Source: Mycolicibacterium sp. P9-64
GTDB lineage: Bacteria > Actinomycetota > Actinomycetes > Mycobacteriales > Mycobacteriaceae
Assembly: GCF_008329605.1 (NCBI RefSeq)
Contig: NZ_NPKO01000001.1
Span: 744,001 to 808,000 of the forward strand
Reading direction: 5' to 3'
DNA length: 64,000 nt
The notes under the pieces were generated by a model that saw only the letters and a program-made list of their open reading frames with translations, searched no databases and was not told the origin of the DNA. The translations under genes and the position numbers were made by a program. Shown piece by piece: positions 52,534-62,580 of this stretch; the stretch's first letter is position 1, and every line of letters starts with the position of its first letter.

Positions 52534-54063
52534 TCAGTGCGTCGGGGTACCGATCTGCCCGGCTAGCCACGGCAACGCATCGTTGAATGCGTAGGCGGCG
52601 AACTGCCACGTGTGGAACGTCGCGATGGTGTGCACCGTGCACGAGATGTTCACCTTGGTGGCGGCGTCGCACAGGTCGTGGGCCGCGCCGACCTGGTCTT
52701 CGGCGCCGTTGGCCCATTCGTCGTGACCGCCGAAGCCCAGCGCGTTCGCCGGCTGCGGCGGCGGCTGAAACCCGCCGGGAAGAAGTTTCTTCATCTGCTC
52801 GTCGGAGGACTTCGGGGTGTCCTCGAACCAGCCCGAAACCCCGACGTAGGGACCGTGTTTGGCCATGGCGGTCGCCGGGTCGTTCGCGGCCCACTGCGCG
52901 GCGTCGCCACCGTAGAGCCGGTCGATGGTCTGCTGCTTCGTGCCCGCGATCGGCCCATGGTCGCCGGCGATGTCTTCGAAGACGTGGAACAGATCGGGAT
53001 GGGTGACGGTGAGATCGACCGCGCAGGTACCGCCCATGGACCACCCGACGATGCCCCAGTTGGCCGGGTCGGGCGAGCCCCCGAACTCGGAGATCACGTA
53101 GGGGCGCACGTCTTTGGTGAGGTGGTCGGCGGCGTTGCCTCGCGGCCCGTTGACGCATTCGGTGTCGTTGTTGAAGCTTCCGCCGGAGTCGACGAAGACG
53201 AAGATCGGCGCCTGCCCGCCGTGGGCTTGGGCGTAGCCGTCGATGGTCGGCTTGATGTTGCCGCTGCGCATCCAGTCCGCAGGGGTGTTGAACTCACCGC
53301 CGATCATCATCACCACCGGCAGTCGCGGCGGGTTGGCGCCAGAGAACCACGAGGGCGGTAGGTAGACGTACTCGCTGCGGTGCTTGAAACCGCTTGCGGT
53401 GTCTGGAATGTCGACCTCGACGAGCTTGCCGTTCGTCGGGTGGGTGCCTCGCAGCCCTGGCAGACTGCTCGCGTCGACCTGATCGGGCAGCGGGCCCGCC
53501 GTCAGACCGCCCCATGCGGCCTGCACGGTGGGGTAGTAACCGACCCACTGATTCAGCGACAGCACCGCGGCGAAGAACGCCAACGGGATCGCCAACACCG
53601 ACAGGGTGCGTCGCCGCCATCCGGTGCCACGCCAGCCGAGCGCGGCCACCGCGACCATGCCGACGAAGACGCCGATCCAGATCCACAGCGTCAACGGCGC
53701 CGGGTCGGAGGCCAGCCCTTCGGAGTTCGTGTACAGCCGTGCCGCCAGTGCGCCGATGACGGCGATGAGAACGCTCACGGGAATCCAGAGCAGCCGCCAG
53801 CGTTTGGTCCGCCAGCCCACGACGGCGACTAGGGCAACGACCGTGGCGATTTCGATGGTGAGGGGAAACCATCCGCCGAGCAACGAGACGCCGCTATGGA
53901 AGGCATGAAAGTCCGGCGGCGGCAATTGCGGGGCCGGTGTGGGTGCCGGCAACGGAACCGGCGGAGGATTGAGCGGCAGCCCGAACACGTGCTTGCGGTT
54001 TCCCTTCTCACCCAGACGATCCGGGCGGGCGGCCTCCACGGTAGAGCCGCCCCCGTGGCGCAC
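52534..54063 (-). CDS. Membrane-anchored esterase, alpha/beta hydrolase (esterase D/Ag85-like)
   Basis: 509 aa from a GTG at 54063; a start at 54039 or later is possible. The N-terminal third has about four membrane helices (TIEIATVVALVAVVGW, LLWIPVSVLIAVIGALAA). The C-terminal catalytic domain shows PVVMMIGGEFN, IFVFVDSGGSF, nucleophile GIVGWSMGGTCA and a late His in IATFHTW. Ag85-like fold related to mycolyltransferase and esterase D families. Likely acts outside the membrane on a lipid or ester substrate. Confidence 0.82.
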   Translation of the reverse strand: MRHGGGSTVEAARPDRLGEKGNRKHVFGLPLNPPPVPLPAPTPAPQLPPPDFHAFHSGVSLLGGWFPLTIEIATVVALVAVVGWRTKRWRLLWIPVSVLIAVIGALAARLYTNSEGLASDPAPLTLWIWIGVFVGMVAVAALGWRGTGWRRRTLSVLAIPLAFFAAVLSLNQWVGYYPTVQAAWGGLTAGPLPDQVDASSLPGLRGTHPTNGKLVEVDIPDTASGFKHRSEYVYLPPSWFSGANPPRLPVVMMIGGEFNTPADWMRSGNIKPTIDGYAQAHGGQAPIFVFVDSGGSFNNDTECVNGPRGNAADHLTKDVRPYVISEFGGSPDPANWGIVGWSMGGTCAVDLTVTHPDLFHVFEDIAGDHGPIAGTKQQTIDRLYGGDAAQWAANDPATAMAKHGPYVGVSGWFEDTPKSSDEQMKKLLPGGFQPPPQPANALGFGGHDEWANGAEDQVGAAHDLCDAATKVNISCTVHTIATFHTWQFAAYAFNDALPWLAGQIGTPTH

Positions 54064-54232
54064 GCACGTGCTGCAGGTCGTAGCGACTTCTCGAACTCAC
54101 AACGGGGCACTCAGGAAATCACGAGGTGCCGCAGCGACCCCGGCAGCCCAGTCGGGTACTGAAAAATCGGCAGCCGGCACGGACGAATCGGCGATACTGC
54201 CGTTCATCGAACGGTCGAACTCGAGGAGTCTG

Positions 54233-54808
54233 ATGTCTACCCGAACCTTGGCCCGTGCACTGATGGGTGCCGCCGTGATCACCTCCATCACGGCGTGCCA
54301 GACACCGAGCACACCGACCGCGAACACGACGCCGTCGAGCAGTGCCGCTTCGAGCACGTCGCCCTCGAGCAGCGCGCCGCCGGCCCCCACCCCGACGAGT
54401 ATCGCGCTGACGCGGAATCCGTGCGATCTGCTCACCCCCGAGGTGGCCAAGAAGTACGTCGGCGACGACGCGCAACGGCAGCTCGACTACGACGCCAACC
54501 CACCGGTGCCCGTTGGCGAGACCGGGTGCTACTACACCGGCGACGAGAGATCGGTGGCCGTCGGGATCTACCCGGTGCCCACGGATCCCAGTGCGCCGGT
54601 CAACCACTTTCACGTCATCACGCCGGAGAACCGGGTTCAAGGCGTTGACTACGAGGCGTATTGGTTCGGCGCGGGGGAGAGCCTCGTCGCAGTTAAGGAT
54701 GGCCTTCTGATCAGCGTGAAGGTGTCCAACAGGCTCGGCTCCCAAACCGAGCAGGACCGGGCGGACGACGTCGAACTGGCCAACCTGATCGTGCCGCAAG
54801 TCGGCTGA
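54233..54808 (+). CDS. DUF3558-type lipoprotein
   Basis: 191 aa from the ATG at 54233 with GAGGAG before it. Lipobox ITSITAC (Cys22), a long Ser/Thr/Pro linker, then a DUF3558 domain: RNPCDLLTPEVAKKYVGDD ... TGCYYTGDERSVAVGIY with the typical Cys pair. DUF3558 lipoproteins are abundant in mycobacteria; function unknown. First of five co-directional exported proteins. Confidence 0.8.
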   Translation: MSTRTLARALMGAAVITSITACQTPSTPTANTTPSSSAASSTSPSSSAPPAPTPTSIALTRNPCDLLTPEVAKKYVGDDAQRQLDYDANPPVPVGETGCYYTGDERSVAVGIYPVPTDPSAPVNHFHVITPENRVQGVDYEAYWFGAGESLVAVKDGLLISVKVSNRLGSQTEQDRADDVELANLIVPQVG

Positions 54809-55006
54809 AGCCCTTCGAGGCTGTGTGTTTGCCGTTCGATTGCCGAGGATGGCCGTGGAGCGTGCCGGATGTCCCCCCACTTCGGGTTGCCGTTGCCATG
54901 AATCATGGTCTGATCTGCACAGATGCGTCCGAGCGAGCTCGCCAAGATTTTGCCAAGGCGTTGGATGCAGCATTCGTGTTGACCATAGGGAAAGGAGATG
55001 TCCGCA

Positions 55007-55516
55007 ATGGTGCGCAGGTTCGCGTTGACTGCCGTCGCGGCTCTTGCCGCCGTGCCGTCACTTGCCTTCTCGCCGACGAGCTCGGCCGAGCCCGCCGATC
55101 CGACGTTTCGGCCATGCGACTGGGTCACCGTGGCCGAGGCATCGGACATCCTCGGCAAGCCGGTGTCTCCGACGCCGAGTGACGACCAGGTGGGCTCGAA
55201 CGACCCGCAGTGCTTCTACGCCGTCACCGGGGACAACACGGGTCTCGGCATCAGTTCCGAGTTGTTGCTTCCTGGCGCCTCTGCGGTGGACGCGAACACC
55301 AGACTCGCCAACGCCGCGGCGGCGCCTGGCGCGGAGGCCGTCAACGGACTGGGTCTCGACGCGGTGTGCGTGTACGAGCCGAACGTGACACCGCCGTCCA
55401 CCACGATCGTGGTCCTCCTGGATGGCGGTCGTGTCTTCCGATCTACCGCGGCCTACGAGTTCTGCGACACCGTCGAACGCTTCGCCAGGACGGCGATCAC
55501 CCGCCTTCCCGCCTGA
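55007..55516 (+). CDS. Secreted DUF3558-like protein
   Basis: 169 aa from the ATG at 55007; AAGGAG is 9 nt upstream, while the ATG at 54998 directly touches it. Signal peptide VRRFALTAVAALAAVPSLAF, then RPCDWVTVAEASDILGKPV and DPQCFYAVTGDNTGLGIS, the same Cys pattern as DUF3558. No lipobox Cys, so probably free. 31 bp before the next lipoprotein gene. Confidence 0.8.
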   Translation: MVRRFALTAVAALAAVPSLAFSPTSSAEPADPTFRPCDWVTVAEASDILGKPVSPTPSDDQVGSNDPQCFYAVTGDNTGLGISSELLLPGASAVDANTRLANAAAAPGAEAVNGLGLDAVCVYEPNVTPPSTTIVVLLDGGRVFRSTAAYEFCDTVERFARTAITRLPA

Positions 55517-55547
55517 TACCTCGACCAACGTAGCGAAAGAATCCGTC

Positions 55548-56849
55548 ATGCTGCACGTTTCGACCAGAACCGCCGCCTGGCTCGCCAGTCTCGGCATCGT
55601 CTCCTCCGCCTCGCTATTGCTGGCTGGTTGCTCCCCGGCGTCGAATTCGACTACCGTGCAATCCAACTCGACTGTTCCGGCACCGTCGGCGGGGGCCACC
55701 CCGGTCGCAACGTCCACCACCGCTCAGGGCGCCCAGCGCGCCATCGGCGAAGTGCCATGGCCGCAGGTCGGCCCCGGCTGGATGCTGGCGGTCTGGACAC
55801 CCGTCACGCCGCAGCTGACCGGCAACCAACCTCCGGCTGGGGACCCGACGCCCGAGACCGCCACCAACGTGCTGTATCTCGTCAGCCCAGCGGGTGACCG
55901 GTATTCCATCACCGAGTTCCCGCCCGCCGACGACACGCCGCTCCTGTCCGAGTGGTCGGGCGACGGAAGCCGTGCTCTGTTCATTTCGCGGCGCGGTTTC
56001 GACACCACGGCGATCTCCATCGATTTGCACACCGGCGCGCGGACCTCGGTGCCGGTCGACGGCGACCCGTCCTATGCCCACCCGGACGGCAAGACGCTGC
56101 TGGTGGCCGGCTTCAACGGAGTGGAGTCCCGCCCCCTCAAGCGAATCGACATGGCGGGCAACGAGCAAATGGCCTACCCGACCGAGGATCTGGGTGGCGC
56201 GGGAAGGTTTGGTGGCGACTACCTGGTGACGCCGGACGGAGCTCAGCTCGTGCTGGCCACCGAGAACCTTGGCAACCAGATCTCGCCGAGGACCGACCAA
56301 AGCCTGGTGGTGATGAGCAACGACGACGGATCGATCGTCCGCGCGCTGCCTGCGCCGCTGCCCGAGGCGGAGTGCATCCCGGTGAAGTGGTGGACCCCTG
56401 GGGTGATCCTCGTGCACTGCGGTGGCAGCGGACGAGAGCAGTTGTGGAAGGTCCCGGTCGACGGGGCTGAGCCCACCGCGTTGACCGGGGTCAACACGCG
56501 CGAGGGCAATGATCCTCGCTTCGAGGACAACTTGGGCAACTGGAACGCCTACGAACTGCCCAGTGGCACATTCCTTCCGACCGTGGGACCGTGCGGCGCC
56601 GGGTTCGTGTCCCGACTGACGCCGGATGGGGGCACTCAACGGGTGCACATTCCCGGCTCCTTGAAAAGCGTCGAACTCGTAGGCGTGAGCGGTGACAAGC
56701 TGGTAGTCATCGGCGAGATCGGGTGCGGTGGTGGCACATCGCTGGCGACCTACGATCCCGTGGCCAACACCTCGGCCGTGCTGCTCGGACCCCCCATCAC
56801 CGCGGGCGGCGACATCATGTACGTCCTTCCCTACCCGGCTGAAAAGTGA
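55548..56849 (+). CDS. Lipoprotein with beta-propeller-like domain
   Basis: 433 aa from the ATG at 55548. Lipobox LLAGC (Cys28), a Ser/Thr linker and a domain of repeated strands resembling a TolB/WD-like propeller (ATNVLYLVSPAGDRYSITEF; DLHTGARTSVPVDGDPSYAH; SLVVMSNDDGSIVRALPAP). No catalytic motif is visible; perhaps a binding or scaffold protein of the cell wall. Confidence 0.75.
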   Translation: MLHVSTRTAAWLASLGIVSSASLLLAGCSPASNSTTVQSNSTVPAPSAGATPVATSTTAQGAQRAIGEVPWPQVGPGWMLAVWTPVTPQLTGNQPPAGDPTPETATNVLYLVSPAGDRYSITEFPPADDTPLLSEWSGDGSRALFISRRGFDTTAISIDLHTGARTSVPVDGDPSYAHPDGKTLLVAGFNGVESRPLKRIDMAGNEQMAYPTEDLGGAGRFGGDYLVTPDGAQLVLATENLGNQISPRTDQSLVVMSNDDGSIVRALPAPLPEAECIPVKWWTPGVILVHCGGSGREQLWKVPVDGAEPTALTGVNTREGNDPRFEDNLGNWNAYELPSGTFLPTVGPCGAGFVSRLTPDGGTQRVHIPGSLKSVELVGVSGDKLVVIGEIGCGGGTSLATYDPVANTSAVLLGPPITAGGDIMYVLPYPAEK

Positions 56850-56857
56850 GGCACACG

Positions 56858-57361
56858 ATGAATGGGATCACCGTATTCGTCGCACTGGCAACGACTTTCG
56901 TGGTCGCCCTTGGAACACCCGCCGTCGCGCAGGCCGCCCCGCCGCCGCCGTGCCAGACAGGACAGGTGGTGGCCCAGAACGGGCTCCAGCAGTCCGCTTC
57001 CGGACATCGCGCAGTGGTGCTGAAGTTCGTCCTGGCGCCCGGTGATCAGCCGTGCACGCTGACCGGCTACCCCGGCGTGGACACGGGAGCCGGTGGCCCC
57101 CTGCTGCATGCGGAGCGGACCCTGTCCGGATTCCAGGGTGGGCTGCGGACGGACGTCCTGCCGACCGTGACCGTGGCGGCCGACCAGCCGCAGTACGCAG
57201 TCGTCGAGGGTGTCGCCGCGGACCGGAACGACCCGTACCACGACTGCCCGACATATACCGAGCTCCTGGTCACTGCGCCCGACACCACCGAAACCTTCAC
57301 CGTCCCAGTCAGTATCGACACGTGTGAGCTGCAGGTGCACCCGATGGGCTCGGAATGGTGA
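56858..57361 (+). CDS. Secreted DUF4232 protein
   Basis: 167 aa. Signal peptide with ALGTPAVAQAA, then DUF4232-like QSASGHRAVVLKFVLAP and DQPCTLTGYPGVD. Mycobacterial DUF4232 proteins are exported; role unknown. Eight bp after the previous stop; its stop overlaps the next start. Confidence 0.8.
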   Translation: MNGITVFVALATTFVVALGTPAVAQAAPPPPCQTGQVVAQNGLQQSASGHRAVVLKFVLAPGDQPCTLTGYPGVDTGAGGPLLHAERTLSGFQGGLRTDVLPTVTVAADQPQYAVVEGVAADRNDPYHDCPTYTELLVTAPDTTETFTVPVSIDTCELQVHPMGSEW

Positions 57362-58050
57362 TCCGCACCTCGGTCTTCGCGTTGGTCGCGGCGGTCATCG
57401 GTGCGACGGTCTTCAGCGCTCCTGCGTCCGCGCAGCCCACGAGCTGCGCGGACCTCGGGGGTACGGTCAACGCCGATACGAAGACCTGTCACATCGAGAC
57501 CGAAACCGCCACGTACAAAATCGATGTCACCTATCCACTCGACTACCCCGATGAACAGGCAGTCACGGACTACGTCAAACAGGACAGGGACGACTTCGTA
57601 CACTTCGTCACCACGATGCGCCCACGCGACTGGCCGTACGAACACGCGCTGTTCCCGCATTCCTACCGCTCGGGAACGGCGGACTCGGGCACCGCGAGCG
57701 TCGTCTTCGAGATCTACGGCGATTCCGGCGCCCACCCGGTGACGGGCTTCGACTCGCTCAACTACGACCTCGGTACCCACACCCCGATCACGTTCGACAC
57801 CCTGTTCAAACCGGGTGCCGACCCGGTCGCAGCGCTCGATCCGATCGTCCAGCGCGAGATGGAGAAGCGCTGGCAGGGCTACCAGGACCCTGCACCCCGC
57901 AACACCCTCGGGAACCGGGTGTACCAGAACTTCGCGCTCACCGACGACGCGGTGATCTTCTACATCTCGCAAGGGATGTGGCTGGCGGAAGTCGCGGGGC
58001 CGCAGCGAGTCTCGGTGCCTCGTTCGGAGCTGGCGTCGATACTGGCTTAG
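57355..58050 (+). CDS. Secreted DUF3298/RsiV-like (Mpt64-type) protein
   Basis: 231 aa from the ATG at 57355 (a GTG at 57358 is also possible), overlapping the DUF4232 gene. Signal peptide ending SAPASAQ, then a region with Cys pair (TSCADLG ... TKTCHIE) and a DUF3298-type C-terminus (HTPITFDTLFKPGADPVAALD; FALTDDAVIFYISQGMWLAE). This is the fold of M. tuberculosis MPT64. Role unknown. Confidence 0.8.
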   Translation: MVIRTSVFALVAAVIGATVFSAPASAQPTSCADLGGTVNADTKTCHIETETATYKIDVTYPLDYPDEQAVTDYVKQDRDDFVHFVTTMRPRDWPYEHALFPHSYRSGTADSGTASVVFEIYGDSGAHPVTGFDSLNYDLGTHTPITFDTLFKPGADPVAALDPIVQREMEKRWQGYQDPAPRNTLGNRVYQNFALTDDAVIFYISQGMWLAEVAGPQRVSVPRSELASILA

Positions 58051-58093
58051 GCGACGCGGCGGTTCGATGCCGGAGTTCGGCTCGATCGATCAG

Positions 58094-59620
58094 TCAGGCG
58101 CTGGGAGCACCGCCGCCGCCGGCGCCGCCAGCTCCGCCATCGCCACCCGCGGAGCCGTTGTGGTTGTTGCCGGGGTTGGTACCGGTGTTGGCGCCGGATC
58201 CCGGGTCCTTGCCGCTGCTGCCGGGGCCGCCGTCGCCACCCCCACCGCCGGTACCGCCATTGCCACCGGTGCCGCCGGCACCCGTGGATCCGCCCTTGCC
58301 ACCGCTACCGCCCGTGGCGCCGTCCCCGCCCTTGCCGTTGTCGCCGATGCCGCCCTGGCCGCCTTCGCCGCCAGTGCCGCCCCCGCCGGCGGTGGCACCG
58401 GCACCGGTACCGCCCTGGCCGCCGGTGCCGCCCTGGCCGCCGAGACCGCCCGAGCCGCCGTCGGTGCCGCCGGTACCGCCTTCACCGCCCTTGCCGCCGG
58501 TGCCGCCGGTCGATCCGTCACCGCCGGCCTCGGTGTCACTGCCGCCGACGCCGCCGGTGCCGCCGACACCACCGGCGCCACCAGTGGTGTTGCCGGTGCC
58601 GCCCTTGCCGCCGTTCCCACCGGTGCCGCCGCCGAATCCCGCACTGCCGGTACCGCCTTGGCCGCCGTTGCCGCCGGTGCCGCCGACTTCGCCCGCGCCG
58701 CCGGCCCCGCCGTCGGATCCGTTGCCGCCCTGGGCATTCTCGAAGTTGGAACCCCGGCCGCCGTCGCCGCCGGTGCCGCCGTTGCCGGTTCCGCCTGCGC
58801 TGCCGAGGAACCCGCCGGCACCGCCAGCGCCCGCGTCGCCGCCGTCTCCGCCGATGCCGCCGGGGTTCGCTCCCACGCCGTTGTTCGTGTACCCGTCGCC
58901 GCCCGTTCCGCCTTGGCCACCGACGCCGCCGTTGCCGAAGAAGAAGCCGCCGGCTCCGCCGACGCCGCCCTGCCCGCCGTCGGTGCCCTTGTCGCCGCCG
59001 CCGGCACCGTTGGTGCCCGTTCCACCTTGGCCGCCCGCGCCGCCGGTGCCGAAGAACAGCCCGCCGGCCCCTCCGGTTCCGCCGGTGCCACCGGCGACGC
59101 CTTGGCCGCCTGCGCCGCCGGTGCCGAAGAACAACCCGCCCGCTCCACCGTGGCCGCCGTTGGCACCGGCGCCGCCGTTGCCGAACAGGATGCCGCCGCT
59201 GCCGCCGTTGCACGCATCTCCGTCGCAATCCGCCTGCGCAGCGAGGCCGTTGCCGATGAGCCATCCACCGTCGCCGATGGGCTTGAAGATGTTGAACCCG
59301 GTGCCGCCGCCCACCTCGGCGACCAATGCGTTGGGGGCGATCGCGCTGGGTGTGACGCTGGCCCCGAACAGGCCGCCACCGCCGGTGCCGTTGCCGCCCA
59401 ACCACCACCACGGTGTCGTCGTCGACGGGGCCAACGGCGGGGGAGCCAACAGCGAGCCGAAGGATGCCAGCTGCACGTCTTGGGTGGACTCGGTCGGTGT
59501 GCCCGGGTCAGCGGCCAGCAGTACGCCAACGCCGATCAACGCGGCCCCACCCACTCCCGTGGTCAGATACTGAGGGACGGACACTCGCGGCGTACGCCCG
59601 ATGTTGCGATGTTTGGACAT
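58094..59620 (-). CDS. PGRS-like glycine-rich protein without a PE domain
   Basis: 508 aa, ATG at 59620 with GAAGGGG before it. A signal or anchor helix ([20 protein letters not shown]) and a ~120-residue unique N-terminal part precede ~360 residues of GG-x repeats (GNGGAGG, GGTGGTGG) like PE_PGRS tails. A DCDGDAC sequence and NGGSGG start the repeat region. No PE domain. Export by its own signal rather than by ESX-5 is likely. Open frames on the opposite strand are mirror artefacts of the repeats. Confidence 0.82.
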   Translation of the reverse strand: MSKHRNIGRTPRVSVPQYLTTGVGGAALIGVGVLLAADPGTPTESTQDVQLASFGSLLAPPPLAPSTTTPWWWLGGNGTGGGGLFGASVTPSAIAPNALVAEVGGGTGFNIFKPIGDGGWLIGNGLAAQADCDGDACNGGSGGILFGNGGAGANGGHGGAGGLFFGTGGAGGQGVAGGTGGTGGAGGLFFGTGGAGGQGGTGTNGAGGGDKGTDGGQGGVGGAGGFFFGNGGVGGQGGTGGDGYTNNGVGANPGGIGGDGGDAGAGGAGGFLGSAGGTGNGGTGGDGGRGSNFENAQGGNGSDGGAGGAGEVGGTGGNGGQGGTGSAGFGGGTGGNGGKGGTGNTTGGAGGVGGTGGVGGSDTEAGGDGSTGGTGGKGGEGGTGGTDGGSGGLGGQGGTGGQGGTGAGATAGGGGTGGEGGQGGIGDNGKGGDGATGGSGGKGGSTGAGGTGGNGGTGGGGGDGGPGSSGKDPGSGANTGTNPGNNHNGSAGGDGGAGGAGGGGAPSA

Positions 59621-60025
59621 GATTCGACCCCTTCAACCAGACGAGCCCGGCCCGCGGCAGGCGGGTCTTGCTGAAATGTGATTGCACCCGATTGGTACAA
59701 ATTTAGAATTTGCTGACAATTTGGTCAAGGACATCTGTCTGATTTATTCAGCAAAGTTGAAGGCGCAAGCACTGCAGAACGATTGCATCGGCCGTTACCT
59801 CGTATTATTGCAGGTCGGTGATGCGGATGGGGTGATTGTGGCAATTCAATTCTGTGATCGGAATTGACTGCAGGACACTTTGCGACAGCCGCAGAAAATT
59901 GACGAATCCGAAATATGTCGAATTGACGGATATGTATATATCTGCCCCCAATGTGGTCCGCGACGTCCGCAATCGTCGCCGTTCGTGTGCTCGGTCGGCA
60001 GACGTGGGCGTCGTGACCGGACGTA
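59621..60025. other. AT-rich intergenic patch upstream of the PGRS-like gene
   Basis: About 400 bp, with 59685-59960 clearly richer in A/T than the rest of the window (runs such as AAATTTAGAATTT). It has a CAATTC/GAATTG stem near 59845. No gene is convincing; two short frames read plus-strand sequence without motifs. Such patches are typical Lsr2-bound silencing sites. Confidence 0.5.
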
Positions 60026-61564
60026 CTACTCGGCTGATTCCCTGAGCACGCGGAATGCGTTCACGCCGGTGTCCAGCGCGCCGCGAACATAGCCTATGGG
60101 TGAGGCTGCCACAGCACGGAGGAAGTCGATGGTGTCACTGGTGATCTCTTCTCCCGGTGTGACATTCGGGATGCCTGGAGGGTAGGCGGCAAGTGTGTCG
60201 GCCGACGTTCGGCCCACCGCGGAGGCGAAGGGCACGATCTCACTGGGGGCGAAGTACGCGTCTCGCGGGCTGAGTCTACGTATTCCCGGAAGCGGAACCC
60301 GCGGCATGGTGGGGGTGGCGACAGAATGAGACTTCGTGGGGAGCCCCTGCAGCGCAGACAATAGACGGCCGGTATCCAGCGGCTTGCCAGGCCCGAAGAA
60401 CGCGACGATCGCACTCACCGTGGCGATTTCGACGAGGATGCCGTGCTCTCGATGGAGCAGCGACCGTACTTCGTAACCCGTGATGCCGGTGGCGCTGACA
60501 TCGATCGACACCCTGAGTGGGTCGGACTCGTGAATGTCGTCGTGCTGGGGGAACTCGTCGCTGATCACGGTGAACGCGGTGTGCTTGCGGATGTGAGCGC
60601 GGAGCTGATCCGCCGAGGCGATGCTGTCCGCCAACAGATCTGGCCGCGTCATCAGGGCTCGGCGCGCCACGTCCAGCGACCCGAGAAGCAACGAGCTCGC
60701 ACTGGTGTTCTGCGTGATCATGTAGGCACGGTCGAGGAGTGGCTCGAGAACGTCGGCGTGCGCGCCCTCGGCAAGATGAAGCATCGCCGATTGGCCCAGG
60801 CTGCCGCCCATCTTGTGGGTACTGGTGACCACGATGTCGGCGCCGAGCACAGTGGGAAACTCGGGCAGCGCGGGGTGAAATCCGAAGTGCGCACCCCACG
60901 CAGCGTCCACGATGAGGGGCACACCGTATCGGTGAGCAACGTCGGCGAGGCCGGCGACGTCGGACACGGCGCCGAAGTAGCTCGGCGAAATGATGTACGC
61001 CGCGCACGGTTTGCGTCCCTCGTCGACTGCCGTCTGGAAGCCCGCGGCCAGAGCGGAGGGCGTGAGGCCATGGTTGATCCCACGTGCCAAATCGAGGTTT
61101 GGGATCAGGAAGTAGGGCGTGGTGCCGGCGAGGATCATGCCGTCGATGAAGCTGGAATGCGCGCTGCGCTGGGCGACGACGTCGGTCCCAACGCACTGTC
61201 CCGCCGCCGCGATCACGGCCATCCGGTTGCCCTGCGACGATCCGTTGGCAAGAAACCAGGTCCGCCGTGCCTGCCAGGCGTCGGCGGCCAATGCTTCCGC
61301 CTGCTTGAACGGACTGTCGGCCCCGACGTCGATGCCGTCAACCAGTTGCGGGATGTCCATCTCGAGTGAGCGCTCGCCCGAGAAGGCCGCGAGATCTTCC
61401 GAAAGCCCGGCCGCGGTGCCGGCGTGGCTTGGCACCATGAACATGAGCGGCCGTCGAGCAGCGTGACGCTCGAGAGCGTCGACGTAGGGAGTCACACCGT
61501 GCTCAGCGTCGCTGAACCGTCGGCGACCACCCGATTGACCGTCAGCAGCCAGCGGTGACTTCAT
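60026..61564 (-). CDS. Orn/Lys/Arg decarboxylase-family PLP enzyme
   Basis: 512 aa. Fold type I PLP enzyme with VDAAWGAHFGFHP (cofactor Asp) and TSTHKMGGSLGQSAML, whose Lys forms the aldimine, and the N-terminal FMVPSHAG. It has the short (no wing domain) form found in actinobacteria. Likely decarboxylates an amino acid to an amine; substrate unknown. Upstream of it the next gene on the minus strand is the cyclopropane synthase, 89 bp away. Confidence 0.85.
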   Translation of the reverse strand: MKSPLAADGQSGGRRRFSDAEHGVTPYVDALERHAARRPLMFMVPSHAGTAAGLSEDLAAFSGERSLEMDIPQLVDGIDVGADSPFKQAEALAADAWQARRTWFLANGSSQGNRMAVIAAAGQCVGTDVVAQRSAHSSFIDGMILAGTTPYFLIPNLDLARGINHGLTPSALAAGFQTAVDEGRKPCAAYIISPSYFGAVSDVAGLADVAHRYGVPLIVDAAWGAHFGFHPALPEFPTVLGADIVVTSTHKMGGSLGQSAMLHLAEGAHADVLEPLLDRAYMITQNTSASSLLLGSLDVARRALMTRPDLLADSIASADQLRAHIRKHTAFTVISDEFPQHDDIHESDPLRVSIDVSATGITGYEVRSLLHREHGILVEIATVSAIVAFFGPGKPLDTGRLLSALQGLPTKSHSVATPTMPRVPLPGIRRLSPRDAYFAPSEIVPFASAVGRTSADTLAAYPPGIPNVTPGEEITSDTIDFLRAVAASPIGYVRGALDTGVNAFRVLRESAE

Positions 61565-61653
61565 CGTGAAACCCTCGCACGAACGTCATCTTCGCCTGCC
61601 AGAGGGTGATTTGTAGCCGTCCGACACTCCGATGGCCGACCGTCCGCGCGGAG

Positions 61654-62580
61654 TTAGGTCTTTTCGCAGGTGAATTGGCAGACGTCGGTGAAGCCCTCGT
61701 GGAACAGATCGGCGCAGCCGGTCAGGTAGCGCATGTATCTGTCGTAGATCTCGCGCGAGGTCAGCGAGATCGCCTCGGCTTGCTGGGCTTGGAGGTTGGC
61801 TGCCCAGGTGTCCAGCGTGCGGGCATAGTGCAGACGCAGCGGTTGAACGCGGGTCACCCGAAATCCGGCGTCGGAGGCTTGCTCCTCCACCTGCGAGACA
61901 GCCGGTAGTCGGCCGCCGGGAAAGATCTCGTCGAGGATGAACTTGACGAACCGCAAGCGCGACATGGTGATCTTGAGTTCGCGTTCGCGGTATTCCGCTG
62001 CACTGGGGGCCACGATGGTGTGCAGCAGCATCACGCCGTCGTCGGGCATCAGCTTGTACATCTTCTGGAAGAAGTCCTGGTACTTCGCAAAGCCGAAATG
62101 CTCGAAGGCGCCGATCGACACGACGCGGTCCACCGGGTCGTTGAACTCCTCCCACGAGGCCAGCCGAACCTCCATGTGCCGCGGACCGTGCGGGTCTGCG
62201 ATCGCCTGCTCGATGTGTGCCTTCTGGTTGTGCGACAGCGTCAGACCAACGACGTTGACGTCGTACTTCTCGACGGCTCGCATCATGGCTGCGCCCCAGC
62301 CGCAGCCGACGTCGAGCAGCGTCATTCCCGGCTGAAGGCCGAGCTTGCCCAGTGCCAGATCGATCTTGGCGACCTGCGCTTCGTCGAGTGTCATGTCGTC
62401 ACGTTCGAAGTAGGCGCAGCTGTAGACCTGGTTGGTGTCTTGCCACAGCGCAAAGAACTCGTTGGACAGGTCGTAGTGCGACTGCACCTGCTCGGCATTC
62501 GACCCGCGCGTTCTCGACGTCGACTCCGACAGCCATTTCGGCTGTGCCGCTGATGAAGTGGGGATCTGATCATTGACCAT
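61654..62580 (-). CDS. Cyclopropane mycolic acid synthase family methyltransferase
   Basis: 308 aa SAM-dependent methyltransferase, family length ~290. Signatures: [39 protein letters not shown] site [21 protein letters not shown] and [13 protein letters not shown]. It modifies mycolic acid double bonds (cyclopropane or methyl branch); which of the CmaA/MmaA/PcaA/UmaA types cannot be told. Its start lies inside the end of the alpha/beta hydrolase gene, giving co-translation. Confidence 0.9.
   Translation of the reverse strand: MVNDQIPTSSAAQPKWLSESTSRTRGSNAEQVQSHYDLSNEFFALWQDTNQVYSCAYFERDDMTLDEAQVAKIDLALGKLGLQPGMTLLDVGCGWGAAMMRAVEKYDVNVVGLTLSHNQKAHIEQAIADPHGPRHMEVRLASWEEFNDPVDRVVSIGAFEHFGFAKYQDFFQKMYKLMPDDGVMLLHTIVAPSAAEYRERELKITMSRLRFVKFILDEIFPGGRLPAVSQVEEQASDAGFRVTRVQPLRLHYARTLDTWAANLQAQQAEAISLTSREIYDRYMRYLTGCADLFHEGFTDVCQFTCEKT

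Noticed and set aside
57978..59674. Two long plus-strand open frames rich in Pro or Ala
   Set aside because: They are opposite-strand readings of the glycine-rich repeats of the PGRS-like gene, with no start signal or domain.
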